NCBI RefSeq assembly: GCF_000424285.1
Contig: NZ_AUJP01000022.1
Span: 1-64,000, forward strand
Reading direction: 5' to 3'
DNA: 64,000 nucleotides
DNA from: Butyrivibrio sp. MB2005
Lineage (GTDB): Bacteria; Bacillota; Clostridia; Lachnospirales; Lachnospiraceae
Positions 1-9,243 of this stretch are shown here, in pieces (the stretch's first letter is position 1; each line of letters starts with the position of its first letter). The position numbers were made by a program, and so were the translations under genes. The notes under the pieces are model-generated. The model saw nothing but the letters and a program-made list of their open reading frames with translations. It did not search any database and was not told the DNA's origin.

Positions 1-12
1 TGAGGCGCACAG

Positions 13-172
13 ATATCCTTGATCTGCTTGACTACAGAATATCTGTCAGGAAATATCTGTCAACCCTGCGCACGGCGCACCGCAAAGCGGCTTTGGGGTT
101 GACTGATATTTCCTGGCAGATAAAGTAGTCAACAAGCAGACCAAGGAATATAAGCGGAACACAAGGTTCCGC
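13..172. repeat. Large imperfect inverted repeat and hairpin, possible structured RNA or mobile remnant
   Basis: The left arm (13-66) and right arm (95-150) are reverse complements over about 54 bases with a few mismatches and small gaps. Blocks such as TGACTAC/GTAGTCA and GGAAATATC/GATATTTCC pair, leaving a G+C-rich loop of about 28 bases. A second perfect 7-bp hairpin (GCGGAAC/GTTCCGC, 154-172) follows. No convincing reading frame covers the region. It could be a structured RNA, the end of a MITE-like element or a read-through hairpin of a gene left of the window. I do not recognise a known RNA family. Confidence 0.55.
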
Positions 173-254
173 AGGGAACAAACGGCTAGGGGCTGGTAAC
201 GGGGGCTTCAGTGCTGTATAATAACGGAGACAAAGTCTGATCTTAAATGATTCC

Positions 255-277
255 GGGTGTATTCCACCCTTTTGTTT
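255..277 (+). terminator. Short rho-independent terminator candidate
   Basis: A 5-bp stem GGGTG/CACCC with a 5-nt loop is followed by TTTTGTTT. A wider pairing of CGGAGACAAA (about 225) with TTTGTTTCCG (about 270-280) would enclose it. It probably ends whatever transcript covers the structured region upstream and insulates the promoter at 316-345. Confidence 0.4.
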
Positions 278-315
278 CCGAATATCAATTTACGCTATCC
301 TTCGTTAGAATTTCT

Positions 316-345
316 TTGACACTTTTGCACAAAATATAGTAGAAT
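316..345 (+). promoter_or_regulatory. Sigma-70 type promoter of the Fn3 surface-protein gene
   Basis: TTGACA (316-321) and TAGAAT (340-345) are separated by 18 bases, a near-consensus vegetative promoter. Transcription would start near 352, giving a leader of roughly 55 bases before the start codon chosen at 408. Confidence 0.7.
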
Positions 346-407
346 ACTGATATCTGAGGGGACAGTTTCCATAATTTTTTGTGAAAGGGTTTGTTGGGGA
401 AATCATT

Positions 408-2588
408 ATGTATCAAAATTGTCGCAGGTTGTTACTTTCTGTAACAGCCATCTTCTGTTCGCTCATCTTTTTTTATCCAATTCATGTAAATGCATACAAT
501 AATATAATGCATGTTGTAGACGCTACCGATACTACCATAACTATAGACTGGAGCATGGCTGCTGATGATGCCTTTGAAGATCAGAAGGCTGACGGCAATA
601 CGAAATACAAGTATGATTATTTCAAAGTTGGCTATATGGCTAATCCCTGTGACAGAAATAAAATGAAACATAATATTTCTGTTGATACCAAAAAGCGACA
701 GTATACAATAAAGGGGCTTAAGCCTGATACCGAATATTCAATCGAGGTGGATTGGAAAATATCTCATTCCAGCCCCAAGACAACAGGAAGTACTGTACAT
801 AATTTTCAAGTGCTTGATGCTGCCACAACAAGCGGTTCCAACAAGACTGCAAAGTTTGTAGGCTCCACCGGAACAACGGCTACTGTTGAATTTGGCGAAG
901 CTTTAAAAGAGATTGAAAGCGAATGTCGTGAGAAAAATTACACCCCCGGTACATATACAGTCAGTGTTGGATATGCAGATCAGGCAGAGGGCACGGATGC
1001 AGCTCTTAAGAAGGCAAAGGAGATTGCAGGAAAGAAATATTACAAGATAGGTAATAAGCAGGCCTTTTACAACATGAGAGGTCTTAAGCCAAAGCATAGC
1101 TATACATTTGTTGCAGCTGTGTGGCTTGGTGCCAGTAATGGAAATACCGGTAGTTACAAGAAATTCTTTAAATATGTTCAGTTATCAGATATAAAAACAA
1201 AAGACATGGATGACTCTGCAATCTATAACAGTGTTGAGCCGCAGACTAAGTTTGATTCCCGCAAAGACAGTGATGCTGCCGGAAGATATCTTTCTTCTAC
1301 CTACGACTCCTATGGCGTTACATTAGCAACTACGGTTACTGCAAATACCATTACCATAGACTGGTCTAAACAGAAACAGTCAGATAGGAAGATTAAAGCT
1401 GCTAAAGATGAGAAAAAGCTCTGTTTTGCCATAGTTGAGGATGAGCAATACGATGCGGATGCGGACAGACAAAAGTATGGTCCAAACTATAATTACGGAC
1501 CTAATGTCAGAAAGGCAGCAAAAAAGGCAGATGCGCATCAGTTTCAGGCTGATGTATCCACTAAAAGCTTTACTTTTTCCGGTCTAAAACCTGCTACCAG
1601 TTACACAGTTATAATGAAATGCGGCTGGGAGAACAAGTCCGGTTTCAGTGAAAAGATTTATCCTTTCCTCACTCACATCTGTACTGAAGGCGCAAAAACT
1701 GATGATGAAATTCAAAGTCATGTGACCAAGGACAAGGTTATCGCATATATGTATGACGGTGTTGTTAAGCATCAGGGTACCGAGGCCCATCTTGATTGGA
1801 CAAATGCCATCAAGAATTATTGCGGTCAGACCGTGCTTAGTGAATACTGCGCAAGACCCGGAATCGACTCAGTAACTGATATAGGCTATGCCAAGCTTCC
1901 GGCTGACTTAAAGAATGCCAATGCTGTAAAGGCAAGCTACAAGGCAGCTGAGAAAATGCTAAAAAATACTGATTACAATGCGCTTGCGGTCAACTATCCA
2001 TACTCAAATACCAGAATATATAATCTGGACCCCAGTGCTAAGTATGTATTTGCTGTCAGATTCACAACCTACTGGTATTTATGCGGCACAAGGCGCAGCT
2101 TTACAGATATTTTTTATGTAGATGAAACAGGAATCAATTATTATAAAGCAAGTAAGATAGGCGCTTCTTATGGCGTCACAAGCAGTGAATCCGGTCAGGG
2201 TGGTTCAGGAAGCAGCGGTGAAAGTACCGGCGCTGGTAGCAGTTCCGGTTCGGGTAAGAGTTCCGGCAGTAATGTAAATGCTGAAAATGCTAAGGCAAAA
2301 GATCTTGCCCAGATTAGCTGCAGTAGTAATAAAGTATCCCATAAGAAGCTGAAGAAAAAGGCCCAGACTGTAACAATTAAAGTAGATAATTCAAAGGGAA
2401 AAATTACTGTTAAGGACGTTTCCTCCAAAAAGAACAGGAAGGTCGCAACGGTCAGTGTTAAGGGAAGAAAGGTTACTGTAAAGTTTAAGAAGGGTACATC
2501 CAAAGGCGTTTATAAGTTCAAGGTAACAGTTGGCGCTAAGGATGGTATCAAAAAGACCACCGAGACATTTAAGATTAAGGTCGGCTGA
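408..2588 (+). CDS. Secreted protein with fibronectin type III-like repeats
   Basis: A 726-aa exported protein of unknown ligand. An N-terminal signal peptide (hydrophobic core LLLSVTAIFCSLIFF) is followed by three or four Fn3-like modules showing the recurring pattern of T-T-I-T-I-D-W, then Y-x-I/F-x-x-L-K-P-x-x-x-Y and a closing strand. These cover roughly residues 20-600. A Gly/Ser linker (about 600-630) leads to a Lys-rich C-terminal beta domain of about 90 residues with no LPXTG sorting signal. Start: an in-frame GTG lies at 381, but ATG 408 has GGGGA seven bases upstream and opens directly with the signal peptide. Fn3 modules are common on carbohydrate-related surface proteins of this family, so a cell-surface or glycan-contact role is an inference. 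Confidence 0.8.
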   Translation: MYQNCRRLLLSVTAIFCSLIFFYPIHVNAYNNIMHVVDATDTTITIDWSMAADDAFEDQKADGNTKYKYDYFKVGYMANPCDRNKMKHNISVDTKKRQYTIKGLKPDTEYSIEVDWKISHSSPKTTGSTVHNFQVLDAATTSGSNKTAKFVGSTGTTATVEFGEALKEIESECREKNYTPGTYTVSVGYADQAEGTDAALKKAKEIAGKKYYKIGNKQAFYNMRGLKPKHSYTFVAAVWLGASNGNTGSYKKFFKYVQLSDIKTKDMDDSAIYNSVEPQTKFDSRKDSDAAGRYLSSTYDSYGVTLATTVTANTITIDWSKQKQSDRKIKAAKDEKKLCFAIVEDEQYDADADRQKYGPNYNYGPNVRKAAKKADAHQFQADVSTKSFTFSGLKPATSYTVIMKCGWENKSGFSEKIYPFLTHICTEGAKTDDEIQSHVTKDKVIAYMYDGVVKHQGTEAHLDWTNAIKNYCGQTVLSEYCARPGIDSVTDIGYAKLPADLKNANAVKASYKAAEKMLKNTDYNALAVNYPYSNTRIYNLDPSAKYVFAVRFTTYWYLCGTRRSFTDIFYVDETGINYYKASKIGASYGVTSSESGQGGSGSSGESTGAGSSSGSGKSSGSNVNAENAKAKDLAQISCSSNKVSHKKLKKKAQTVTIKVDNSKGKITVKDVSSKKNRKVATVSVKGRKVTVKFKKGTSKGVYKFKVTVGAKDGIKKTTETFKIKVG

Positions 2589-2634
2589 TAAGGTGCACAA
2601 AAGGCACACCAATAGCAAAGAGTGGTCCTAAGTT

Positions 2635-3246
2635 TTATTGAATGCCACTAAGCGTCATTTTAGCGAGCTTTAAAATCTTTGCTGCGATTTGTTCCTCAGA
2701 TTCTGCAAAGCCTGATTTATTCCAATAATCTATTACTCCGGCGCTGCCTGCAGAGATATATGCAAAAAGCACTTCTTTGTTAAGGTCAGGGGCGGAGTCA
2801 GCATAAACACTTAGTGCTTCTGAAAAATGATCATAAAACAGAAGCACTAATTTTTTTGAAAATTCTGAGCCGTTTTGGGACATAAAGGACATCAGACTAA
2901 GATCATCTTTCATGCTTTCCCTCATATATTTCAGGGTATTGGTTACGAATTCATCGATATTCTCATAGCTTGCAGCTTCCAATTTTGCTGTGATTTCATC
3001 TATTACAGCTTCTTGGAGCTTGTCTACCAGATCCGGAACATCCAGATAATGCTTATAGAAAGTCGCTCTGTTTATCTCTGCACGGCTGCAGATAGCTGTG
3101 ACTGAGATTTTTTCATATCCGATTTCCCGCAATAATTCATAGAAGGCTGTGCGAATGCGCATTTTTGTATAACGTATTCTGCCGTCTTCTTTTTTCTTTG
3201 TATCAGTATTGCTTTTCAGTGAATAATTCTTAATTTTCTCTGACAT
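2635..3246 (-). CDS. TetR/AcrR-family transcriptional repressor
   Basis: About 203 aa. The N-terminal third holds a TetR-type helix-turn-helix (motif RTAFYELLREIGYEKISVTA followed by I-C-S-R-A-E-I-N-R-A-T-F-Y-K-H-Y). The C-terminal two thirds are helical and diverged, as expected for a ligand-sensing domain. It is transcribed divergently from the MATE exporter at 3437, the usual arrangement for a local repressor of a drug-efflux gene. An in-frame GTG lies at 3255. GGAGG (3259-3263) is 3 bases from the GTG and 12 from the ATG, so the start is uncertain and I prefer ATG 3246. Ligand unknown. Confidence 0.85.
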   Translation of the reverse strand: MSEKIKNYSLKSNTDTKKKEDGRIRYTKMRIRTAFYELLREIGYEKISVTAICSRAEINRATFYKHYLDVPDLVDKLQEAVIDEITAKLEAASYENIDEFVTNTLKYMRESMKDDLSLMSFMSQNGSEFSKKLVLLFYDHFSEALSVYADSAPDLNKEVLFAYISAGSAGVIDYWNKSGFAESEEQIAAKILKLAKMTLSGIQ

Positions 3247-3302
3247 AATCGACACTTTCCTCCAATGTGTTTATTAACTAACAGTTTTGAAAATATTGAT
3301 GG

Positions 3303-3357
3303 TTGCCAGCGTTTATGCGGCTTTCTATAATCAACATAAAAATAATAAACAATTGTT
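3303..3357 (+). promoter_or_regulatory. Promoter and candidate TetR operator before the MATE gene
   Basis: TTGCCA (3303-3308), 17 bases, TATAAT (3326-3331) form a good plus-strand promoter. A perfect palindrome AACAATTGTT (3348-3357) lies just after the predicted transcription start, between the divergent tetR and MATE genes. That is where a TetR repressor would be expected to bind. The operator assignment is inferred from position. Confidence 0.55.
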
Positions 3358-3436
3358 GAATAATTTACAAGTGTCAAATATTTGCAGAATGGCATTAGCT
3401 ATTTGTTGCAAATTGCATTAGGACGGAGATGAGTAT

Positions 3437-4852
3437 ATGAAAGATAAGAGAAATAAGATTTATGAAAGTGACAACCTGTGGTGGTCGATCCTTGGAATGG
3501 TAATGCCGGCGCTTTTAACCATACTGGTGATCCTCATTTATAACATTGCGGACATGGTATTTGTGGGACAAACCGGAGAAACAGCCCAGGTGGCTGCAGT
3601 TTCAATCGTTGGCCCTGTGTTTAACCTCATAATGGCGGTGGCCATGCTTTTGTCATCGGGAGGTACGGTTCTGATTTCCAGGGATCTCGGAGCAAAAGAT
3701 GAGGAACATGCAAAGCAGGTTTCAGCGGTCTGCATGTGGGGAGCGATTATTCTTGGAATAGCTTCAGCGATACTCATAATTGCGGCACACAAGCCGCTTC
3801 TTGGGCTTCTTGGAACTACTGCAGATACCTACGAATATGCAAGAACCTACATGATAATTCTGGCTGTTGGTGCACCGTTTCTGCTTCTAAGCAATATGCT
3901 TGGGCAGCTAATGAGAGCAGAAGGAGCGGTAAAATATGGCCTTATCGCAAATTTGTCAGGAACATTTATAAATATAGTGCTTGATCCCGTTTTTATCCTG
4001 ACTTTGAAAATGGGCGTGACCGGGGCAGCAATAGCAACGGTTATCGGAAATTTCATAGCTACAATGATCAGCCTGTATTACATGAAGAGGAAAGCGGTTG
4101 TACTTAATATGAAGCTTTCAAATGCCCTTATCAGACCGCAGCTGGTTTTCTCGGTGATGGCGCTTGGAATTCCAAATGCTGTAAGTACGTTCCTTTCTGG
4201 CTTTGCCGGCACTTTTTCAAACAGACTCCTGTCAGGCTATGGGTCTGATTCCATTGCAGCAAACGCAGCGGCGGGTCGTGTGAACATGATAATCGTAATG
4301 ATTCTTATGGGAATCTGTATGGGAGCTCAGCCGCTTATTTCCTACAACTACGGTGCAAGAAATCTTAAGAAGCTATCAGGCGTCATGAAAAGAATTCTGA
4401 TCATGTGCGTGACAGTAGGCACGGTAACAACGGCTCTGGTAATTATGTTCAGGCAGACAGCAATTGGGCTTTTCCTGAAGGATGCATCTGTGGCAGCCAT
4501 GGCGGAATCCATAGTCGTACTTTTGATGATAAGCTCGCCATTCCTTGGCTTTTTCTTTCTTGCGACCAATTTCCTTCAGTCCACAGGAAAGGCCATGTCA
4601 GCAACAGTTATGTCTACCCTGCAAAAAGGAGTACTGCTCATCCCGTTACTGTTTATTTTGGAGTATTTCTTCGGCTTTTACGGAATTATTTATGCTTATG
4701 TAGTGGCGGATTTTGCCTCCAGTGCAATAGCGGTAGTATTCCTGATCATCAACTGGAAATCAGTAAAGAAGGAACTGAAAAAGGATACGACAGAAAAGAA
4801 ATTAACCTTTTTGAACTCAGATAATAAAGAGATAAATGCTCGCGCAGTGTGA
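3437..4852 (+). CDS. MATE-family multidrug efflux transporter
   Basis: A 471-aa polytopic membrane protein with about 12 hydrophobic segments and the family's internal two-fold repeat. Features typical of bacterial NorM/DinF-like MATE proteins are visible: P-A-x-x-T-x-L in helix 1, the D-x-V-F-V-G-Q segment at the end of it, and a repeated M-G-I-C-M-G-A-Q-P-L-I-S-Y-N-Y-G-A motif opening the second half. It would export cationic compounds in exchange for Na+ or H+. The ribosome-binding site is GGAGATGAG about five bases before ATG. It is controlled, by inference, by the divergent TetR gene, and is followed 30 bases later by the DGK-like gene, so the two may be co-transcribed. Confidence 0.9.
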   Translation: MKDKRNKIYESDNLWWSILGMVMPALLTILVILIYNIADMVFVGQTGETAQVAAVSIVGPVFNLIMAVAMLLSSGGTVLISRDLGAKDEEHAKQVSAVCMWGAIILGIASAILIIAAHKPLLGLLGTTADTYEYARTYMIILAVGAPFLLLSNMLGQLMRAEGAVKYGLIANLSGTFINIVLDPVFILTLKMGVTGAAIATVIGNFIATMISLYYMKRKAVVLNMKLSNALIRPQLVFSVMALGIPNAVSTFLSGFAGTFSNRLLSGYGSDSIAANAAAGRVNMIIVMILMGICMGAQPLISYNYGARNLKKLSGVMKRILIMCVTVGTVTTALVIMFRQTAIGLFLKDASVAAMAESIVVLLMISSPFLGFFFLATNFLQSTGKAMSATVMSTLQKGVLLIPLLFILEYFFGFYGIIYAYVVADFASSAIAVVFLIINWKSVKKELKKDTTEKKLTFLNSDNKEINARAV

Positions 4853-4882
4853 TGCAAGATAATATATGGAGGAGAATTGAAA

Positions 4883-5590
4883 ATGCACGAAATTATTGTA
4901 GATATGTTTGTTGGACTTAAGTATTTCCTGATTTATATGTTTTCCCTGGCGGGAGCCGTATTTATTGTCAATAAGGTTGTCCCGTTGCCCAAAGAGTTAT
5001 TCAGAAAACTACTTCACTTTATAGCCTTTTCGTCTGTGATAGTTATGATATATACAGCAAAAAACTGGATCGCGGCATCACTTGTTCCGATAATGATAAT
5101 CGTTCTTATGTATCCCGGATTGTTGCATGCAGAAAAAGATAAGCGTTTTACGCAGATGGTTTCACAGAGAAGAGAGGGTGAATTAAAATCCAGCTTATTT
5201 CAGCTTTTTCTGACAATAGCGGTCATTATTGCTGTTAGCTGGGGACTTTTGGGACATAAAGAATTTGCTGTTGCGTCGATACTTATGTGGGGCTTTGGAG
5301 ACGCTGCAGCAGCTCTTATAGGTAAAAGATTTGGCAAACACAAAGTGCTTCGATTTAAGCACGTTGATCATAAAAAGAGCTGGGAAGGAACCGCTGCAAT
5401 GTCGGTCGTAGCTTTTGCTTTTGGACTGGCAAGCCTTATGATAGTCGGAAATATTCCCATTGAAAACTGCCTTCCGGCAGTTATTATAGCGGCTCCTTTG
5501 GCTGCAATTACAGAACTGTTTACTAAAAATGGTTATGATACAGTAACGGTTCCCTTTGTAAGTGTGGCAGCCCTGTTTCTTTTCCTGTAA
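4883..5590 (+). CDS. Integral membrane lipid kinase / cytidylyltransferase-like (SEC59/DGK1/phytol kinase family)
   Basis: About 235 aa with six to seven membrane segments. The conserved core W-G-F-G-D-A-A-A-A-L-I-G-K-R-F-G (near residue 140) followed by H-K-K-S-W-E-G-T matches the CTP-dependent dolichol kinase / diacylglycerol kinase / phytol kinase family, related to phosphatidate cytidylyltransferase. The substrate cannot be read from the sequence; a polyprenol or diacylglycerol is plausible. GGAGGA sits about nine bases before ATG 4883, and an upstream in-frame TTG at 4877 is less likely. Its 3' end overlaps the convergent AraC-family gene by 58 bases. Confidence 0.8.
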   Translation: MHEIIVDMFVGLKYFLIYMFSLAGAVFIVNKVVPLPKELFRKLLHFIAFSSVIVMIYTAKNWIAASLVPIMIIVLMYPGLLHAEKDKRFTQMVSQRREGELKSSLFQLFLTIAVIIAVSWGLLGHKEFAVASILMWGFGDAAAALIGKRFGKHKVLRFKHVDHKKSWEGTAAMSVVAFAFGLASLMIVGNIPIENCLPAVIIAAPLAAITELFTKNGYDTVTVPFVSVAALFLFL

Positions 5591-6771
5591 CCTGATGGAG
5601 TCATACCATACACTTTTTTAAAGACCTTTACAAAATAATTATTATCTGAGTAACCCACATAGCTGCTGATTTCCTGAATTTCATTATCTGTATCACGAAG
5701 GAAACCGGCGGCTTTTTCACATCTTTTGCCGGCTATATATTCAGTTATGGTCTTGCCTGTTTCCTTTTTGAATACCTTAGATAGATGAGAGGCAGAGACG
5801 TTTGCTGTGCGGGATAGTTCGTCTATAAGAATTTCTTCACTGAGATGAAAATCTATATATTCAATGACTTTCTGAATTGACGCAGAATAGCCACCCATGG
5901 AGAGCTTGTACTCATGCACGGCAGATGTAAGCTCCACTATCATGCTTTCAATGTAACTATGCTGCATTATTGCCTCCTTTACGGAGTCCAGAAGCTGCAC
6001 ATATTTTTGGGTTATAGCATTTATGGTTATAACAGAAAGTCCGGAATCCTCAGCGGCTTTTCTGGCAAGAACTCTGATTATAGCAAAAGAGATTTCGGGT
6101 TTTGAGTAGGAAGGATTGTCCTTCATAAGCTCCTCATTGCCCTTGATGTTGGCCATGGTAGAATACGCCTGTTTTACGTTTTCTACATCTCCGTTTTTTA
6201 TCATGGACAAAAAGCGCCTTTCATTGTCGTAGCGTCTGTAAATATTGCTGAAATTTGTGTTTTCAATCGCAGTTCCATGGGAAACCTCGGAGGATTCCTG
6301 AATGAAACCCGACAATTTTCTGTAGTTATAGGCAAGGATACCGGGCTCGAAGGACTGCATTATGGATGTAATTAGCGCCTGTAGCTGACTTGAATAGATT
6401 ATCTGAAAAGAGGTGTAGTACAGTCTTAAAGCTATGGTGCTGGAGGATGGAACATTATTTTTTATTAAGATCTGTTCAGTTTTTGACTCTGAATACTCGC
6501 TTTGTACGTATGGGCCAACCAGTATCATCCTGTCACCAAAGACAAAAAAGCAGGTGCAAACACCAAGCTGGTCAACGATTTCATAGATGGTGGAAGGATC
6601 TGCTGAGTTCATCAAAAGTGACAGCGCTTCACGGGTAAACATGGGCTGCAGTGAATTGTTAAAGCAGTATTTTTCTTCAAAGCTGCGAAGATCCTTGTCG
6701 TAGTCTGTTATTTCCAAAACCGGAACGTTCGCAATATTTCTGATAAGTCTCAGGAATAATTCAGTATTCAT
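5533..6771 (-). CDS. AraC-family transcriptional regulator of the glycan operon
   Basis: A 412-aa protein whose last 100 residues form the two helix-turn-helix motifs of AraC/XylS regulators (I-D-E-L-S-R-T-A-N-V-S-A-S-H-L-S-K-V-F-K-K-E-T-G and I-Q-E-I-S-S-Y-V-G-Y-S-D-N-N-Y-F-x-K-V-F-K-K). The N-terminal about 290 residues are an unassigned sensor region with no obvious membrane helix, so it probably senses an intracellular sugar. It is divergent from the GH2-led operon at 6997 and is the likely activator of that operon. The final residues after the conserved G-M-T-P-S-G-Y-R-K motif run about 20 codons into the 3' end of the convergent kinase-like gene. Confidence 0.88.
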   Translation of the reverse strand: MNTELFLRLIRNIANVPVLEITDYDKDLRSFEEKYCFNNSLQPMFTREALSLLMNSADPSTIYEIVDQLGVCTCFFVFGDRMILVGPYVQSEYSESKTEQILIKNNVPSSSTIALRLYYTSFQIIYSSQLQALITSIMQSFEPGILAYNYRKLSGFIQESSEVSHGTAIENTNFSNIYRRYDNERRFLSMIKNGDVENVKQAYSTMANIKGNEELMKDNPSYSKPEISFAIIRVLARKAAEDSGLSVITINAITQKYVQLLDSVKEAIMQHSYIESMIVELTSAVHEYKLSMGGYSASIQKVIEYIDFHLSEEILIDELSRTANVSASHLSKVFKKETGKTITEYIAGKRCEKAAGFLRDTDNEIQEISSYVGYSDNNYFVKVFKKVYGMTPSGYRKRNRAATLTKGTVTVS

Positions 6772-6801
6772 AATAACCTCTTTGATTCAAATATCTTGCA
6801 T

Positions 6802-6831
6802 ATTATAGTAAAAATCTATTATAAAAATCAA
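6802..6831 (-). promoter_or_regulatory. Promoter of the AraC-family gene
   Basis: On the minus strand TTGATT (6831-6826) and TATAAT (6807-6802) are separated by 18 bases. They lie about 30-60 bases upstream of the AraC start codon. No convincing consensus promoter is visible for the divergent GH2 gene in 6830-6990, consistent with activator dependence. Confidence 0.55.
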
Positions 6832-6996
6832 ATAATACTATATTTAAAATAAATTATAGCACAAAAATTCTGATACGGAGTAAATAACGAACATATTAAT
6901 ACTATTTTGAACAGGAATATTCTAATGATGCGAAAGGCAAAGTGCTATCATTATTTTGCAAACACATAATTATCATTTGAATTGGAGAAAAGTTAA

Positions 6997-9210
6997 ATGC
7001 GTAGCACTTTTTTATGGAACGACAATTGGACTTTTATCAAAGAGAATAACAAAGAGCAGGTGGTGATTCCTCACACCTGGAATGCCGAGGATGGTCAAAC
7101 AGGACCGCAGCAATATTATAGAGGCACCTGTTTTTATAAGAAGTCATTTGGTAAACCTGTCATGGAAGAAAATCAGAGGTGCTATCTGGAGTTCAGAGGC
7201 GTTAATTCTTCCTGTAAGGTTGCAATAAACGGAAGTGACATCTGCTCTCATGACGGAGGATATTCCACCTTTAGATGCGATATTACTGATTTTTTGTCTG
7301 ATGAAAATGAGATAGAAGTGAGTGTATCCAATGAGCCAAATGATAGGGTATATCCTCAGAGAGCTGACTTCACATTCTATGGCGGAATTTACAGAGATGT
7401 ATATCTGATAATAGTAGATAACGAGCACTTTGACCTTGATTATTTTGGAGGAAACGGACTGTATGTTACACCTTCAATAGATGGAAAAAATGCAGTAATA
7501 GATGTAAAAACCTACATTACTGGCAATCCGGACAGAATTCTGATATCAATCGACGGCATCGGTGAAAAAGAAATTGAGATCTCGGAAGAAAACGGCAAAA
7601 AAGTGGCTAAGGGTAGTTTGAAAATAGAGAATGCTCATCTCTGGAACGGATTGGAAGATCCCTATTTATATAAGATCACAGCAACGATGTTCAAGGAATC
7701 TGAGCAGGTGGACAGACTCTATGACAGATTTGGAGTCAGAGAGTTTTCCTTTAATCCTGAAAAGGGATTTTTCTTAAATGGAGAAAGCTATCCGCTTCAT
7801 GGTGTTTCAAGACATCAGGACAGAGCCGGGGTTGGAAATGCTCTTACAAAAGAGATGCATGATGAAGATATGGAGCTGATCCTGTCCATGGGTGCCAATT
7901 CTATAAGACTTGCCCATTATCAGCACGATCAGTACTTCTATGATCTTTGTGACGAGAAGGGAATCGTTGCCTGGGCAGAGATTCCATATATCACAGTGCA
8001 CATGGATGGTGGCCGTGAAAACACCATTTCACAGATGAAGGAGCTCATAACTCAGAATTATAACCATGCATCCATCATGTGCTGGGCTCTTTCCAATGAG
8101 ATAACACTTCAGGGCGTTACCGAGGATCTTATGGAAAATCACAGGATTCTCAACAATCTGGTTCACGAGATGGATCCCGGCAGAGTATCCGCAATGGCAA
8201 ATCTTTTCATGCTTGAGACGGATTCACCCCTTGTGGAGCTTCCTGATATCAGAGGCTATAACCTGTATTACGGCTGGTATGTGGGCGATATGGAGGATAA
8301 TGATAAGTGGTTTGATGATTTCCACAAGGAACATCCAAATACAGTTATCGGCCTTACGGAATACGGTGCGGATTCAGTTATATCGCTGCAGTCGCCAAAG
8401 CCTGAAAAGGGCGATTTTACTGAAAGCTATCAGGCAATTTATCACGAGCACATGCTTGAAATGTTCAGCACAAGACCCTATATCTGGGGAACCTATTGCT
8501 GGAACATGTTTGAATTTGCAGCAGCCGGCAGAGAGGATGCAGGGGATCCCGGGAAAAATCATAAAGGACTTATCACTTTTGACAGGAAAACAAAGAAGGA
8601 TGCCTATTACATCTACAAAGCATGGTGGTCAGATGAGCCTTTCGTTCATCTGTGCGGAAGAAGGTATCACGATCGGATAGAAGAAAACACAGAGATTAAA
8701 GTGTATTCCAATCTGAATAAGGTGACTCTTTACGTGGATGACAGAGAAGTGGAGACCAAAGAAGGAAAACATATATTTAAATTCATGGTTCCGATTTCTG
8801 CAGTACATAGAATCAAAGCTGTGGCAGAGGAACAGAGTGATGAGATGGAAATAGTAAAGGTTTCAGAGCCAAATCCCTCATATTTTATTTCGGCAGACAA
8901 GGTTAGAAACTGGTTTGACGAAAAGGATGAGGAAGTGTCGAATGACAGCGAATATCTCTCACTTTCCAGTACCATGGCAGAAGTAAATGCTGTCCCTGAA
9001 GGGAAGGCGATACTTGATAATATGATGGCTGCCATGAATTCCAGAACAGCAGGTGGTATGGGAGAAGGAGTGAAAATTCCTAAAGCAATGCAGGCAATAA
9101 TCGCAAGACAGCCGATTAATAAGCTGCTTAAACAAGGCGGATTTGATGCAGATTCTCCTGAGGTTAAGGCTCTTGAAAAAGCACTTTCTCAGATTAAAAA
9201 AGCAAAATAA
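6997..9210 (+). CDS. Glycoside hydrolase family 2 (beta-galactosidase/beta-glucuronidase type)
   Basis: A 737-aa cytoplasmic enzyme with no signal peptide. Order: jelly-roll sugar-binding domain (residues about 1-165), immunoglobulin-like domain (about 165-255), then a TIM barrel. Family 2 signatures are clear: N-S-I-R-L-A-H-Y-Q-H, the acid/base motif C-W-A-L-S-N-E (Glu368), the nucleophile motif G-L-T-E-Y-G (Glu455), and the closing Y-C-W-N-M-F-E-F with the N-H-K-G-L loop. These favour beta-galactosidase-like specificity, although beta-glucuronidase or alpha-arabinosidase activity cannot be excluded. The last 90 residues are an extra, poorly conserved helical tail. First gene of a six-gene operon; likely substrate is an oligosaccharide imported by the next gene product. 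Confidence 0.9.
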   Translation: MRSTFLWNDNWTFIKENNKEQVVIPHTWNAEDGQTGPQQYYRGTCFYKKSFGKPVMEENQRCYLEFRGVNSSCKVAINGSDICSHDGGYSTFRCDITDFLSDENEIEVSVSNEPNDRVYPQRADFTFYGGIYRDVYLIIVDNEHFDLDYFGGNGLYVTPSIDGKNAVIDVKTYITGNPDRILISIDGIGEKEIEISEENGKKVAKGSLKIENAHLWNGLEDPYLYKITATMFKESEQVDRLYDRFGVREFSFNPEKGFFLNGESYPLHGVSRHQDRAGVGNALTKEMHDEDMELILSMGANSIRLAHYQHDQYFYDLCDEKGIVAWAEIPYITVHMDGGRENTISQMKELITQNYNHASIMCWALSNEITLQGVTEDLMENHRILNNLVHEMDPGRVSAMANLFMLETDSPLVELPDIRGYNLYYGWYVGDMEDNDKWFDDFHKEHPNTVIGLTEYGADSVISLQSPKPEKGDFTESYQAIYHEHMLEMFSTRPYIWGTYCWNMFEFAAAGREDAGDPGKNHKGLITFDRKTKKDAYYIYKAWWSDEPFVHLCGRRYHDRIEENTEIKVYSNLNKVTLYVDDREVETKEGKHIFKFMVPISAVHRIKAVAEEQSDEMEIVKVSEPNPSYFISADKVRNWFDEKDEEVSNDSEYLSLSSTMAEVNAVPEGKAILDNMMAAMNSRTAGGMGEGVKIPKAMQAIIARQPINKLLKQGGFDADSPEVKALEKALSQIKKAK

Positions 9211-9243
9211 TAACGGGGGTAATTTAGATAAACGGAGGGTAAC

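Noticed and set aside
381..407. Nine-codon N-terminal extension of the Fn3 protein from a GTG start
   Set aside because: No ribosome-binding site at a useful distance, and ATG 408 begins directly with the signal peptide and has GGGGA seven bases upstream.
4405..4824. 139-codon open frame inside the MATE gene
   Set aside because: It lies wholly inside a clear transporter gene in another frame and shows no recognisable domain or ribosome-binding site.
8213..8680. 155-codon open frame inside the GH2 gene
   Set aside because: Shadow frame of the catalytic barrel; no start signal, and its composition is rich in Arg, Ile and Ser as expected from an out-of-frame reading.
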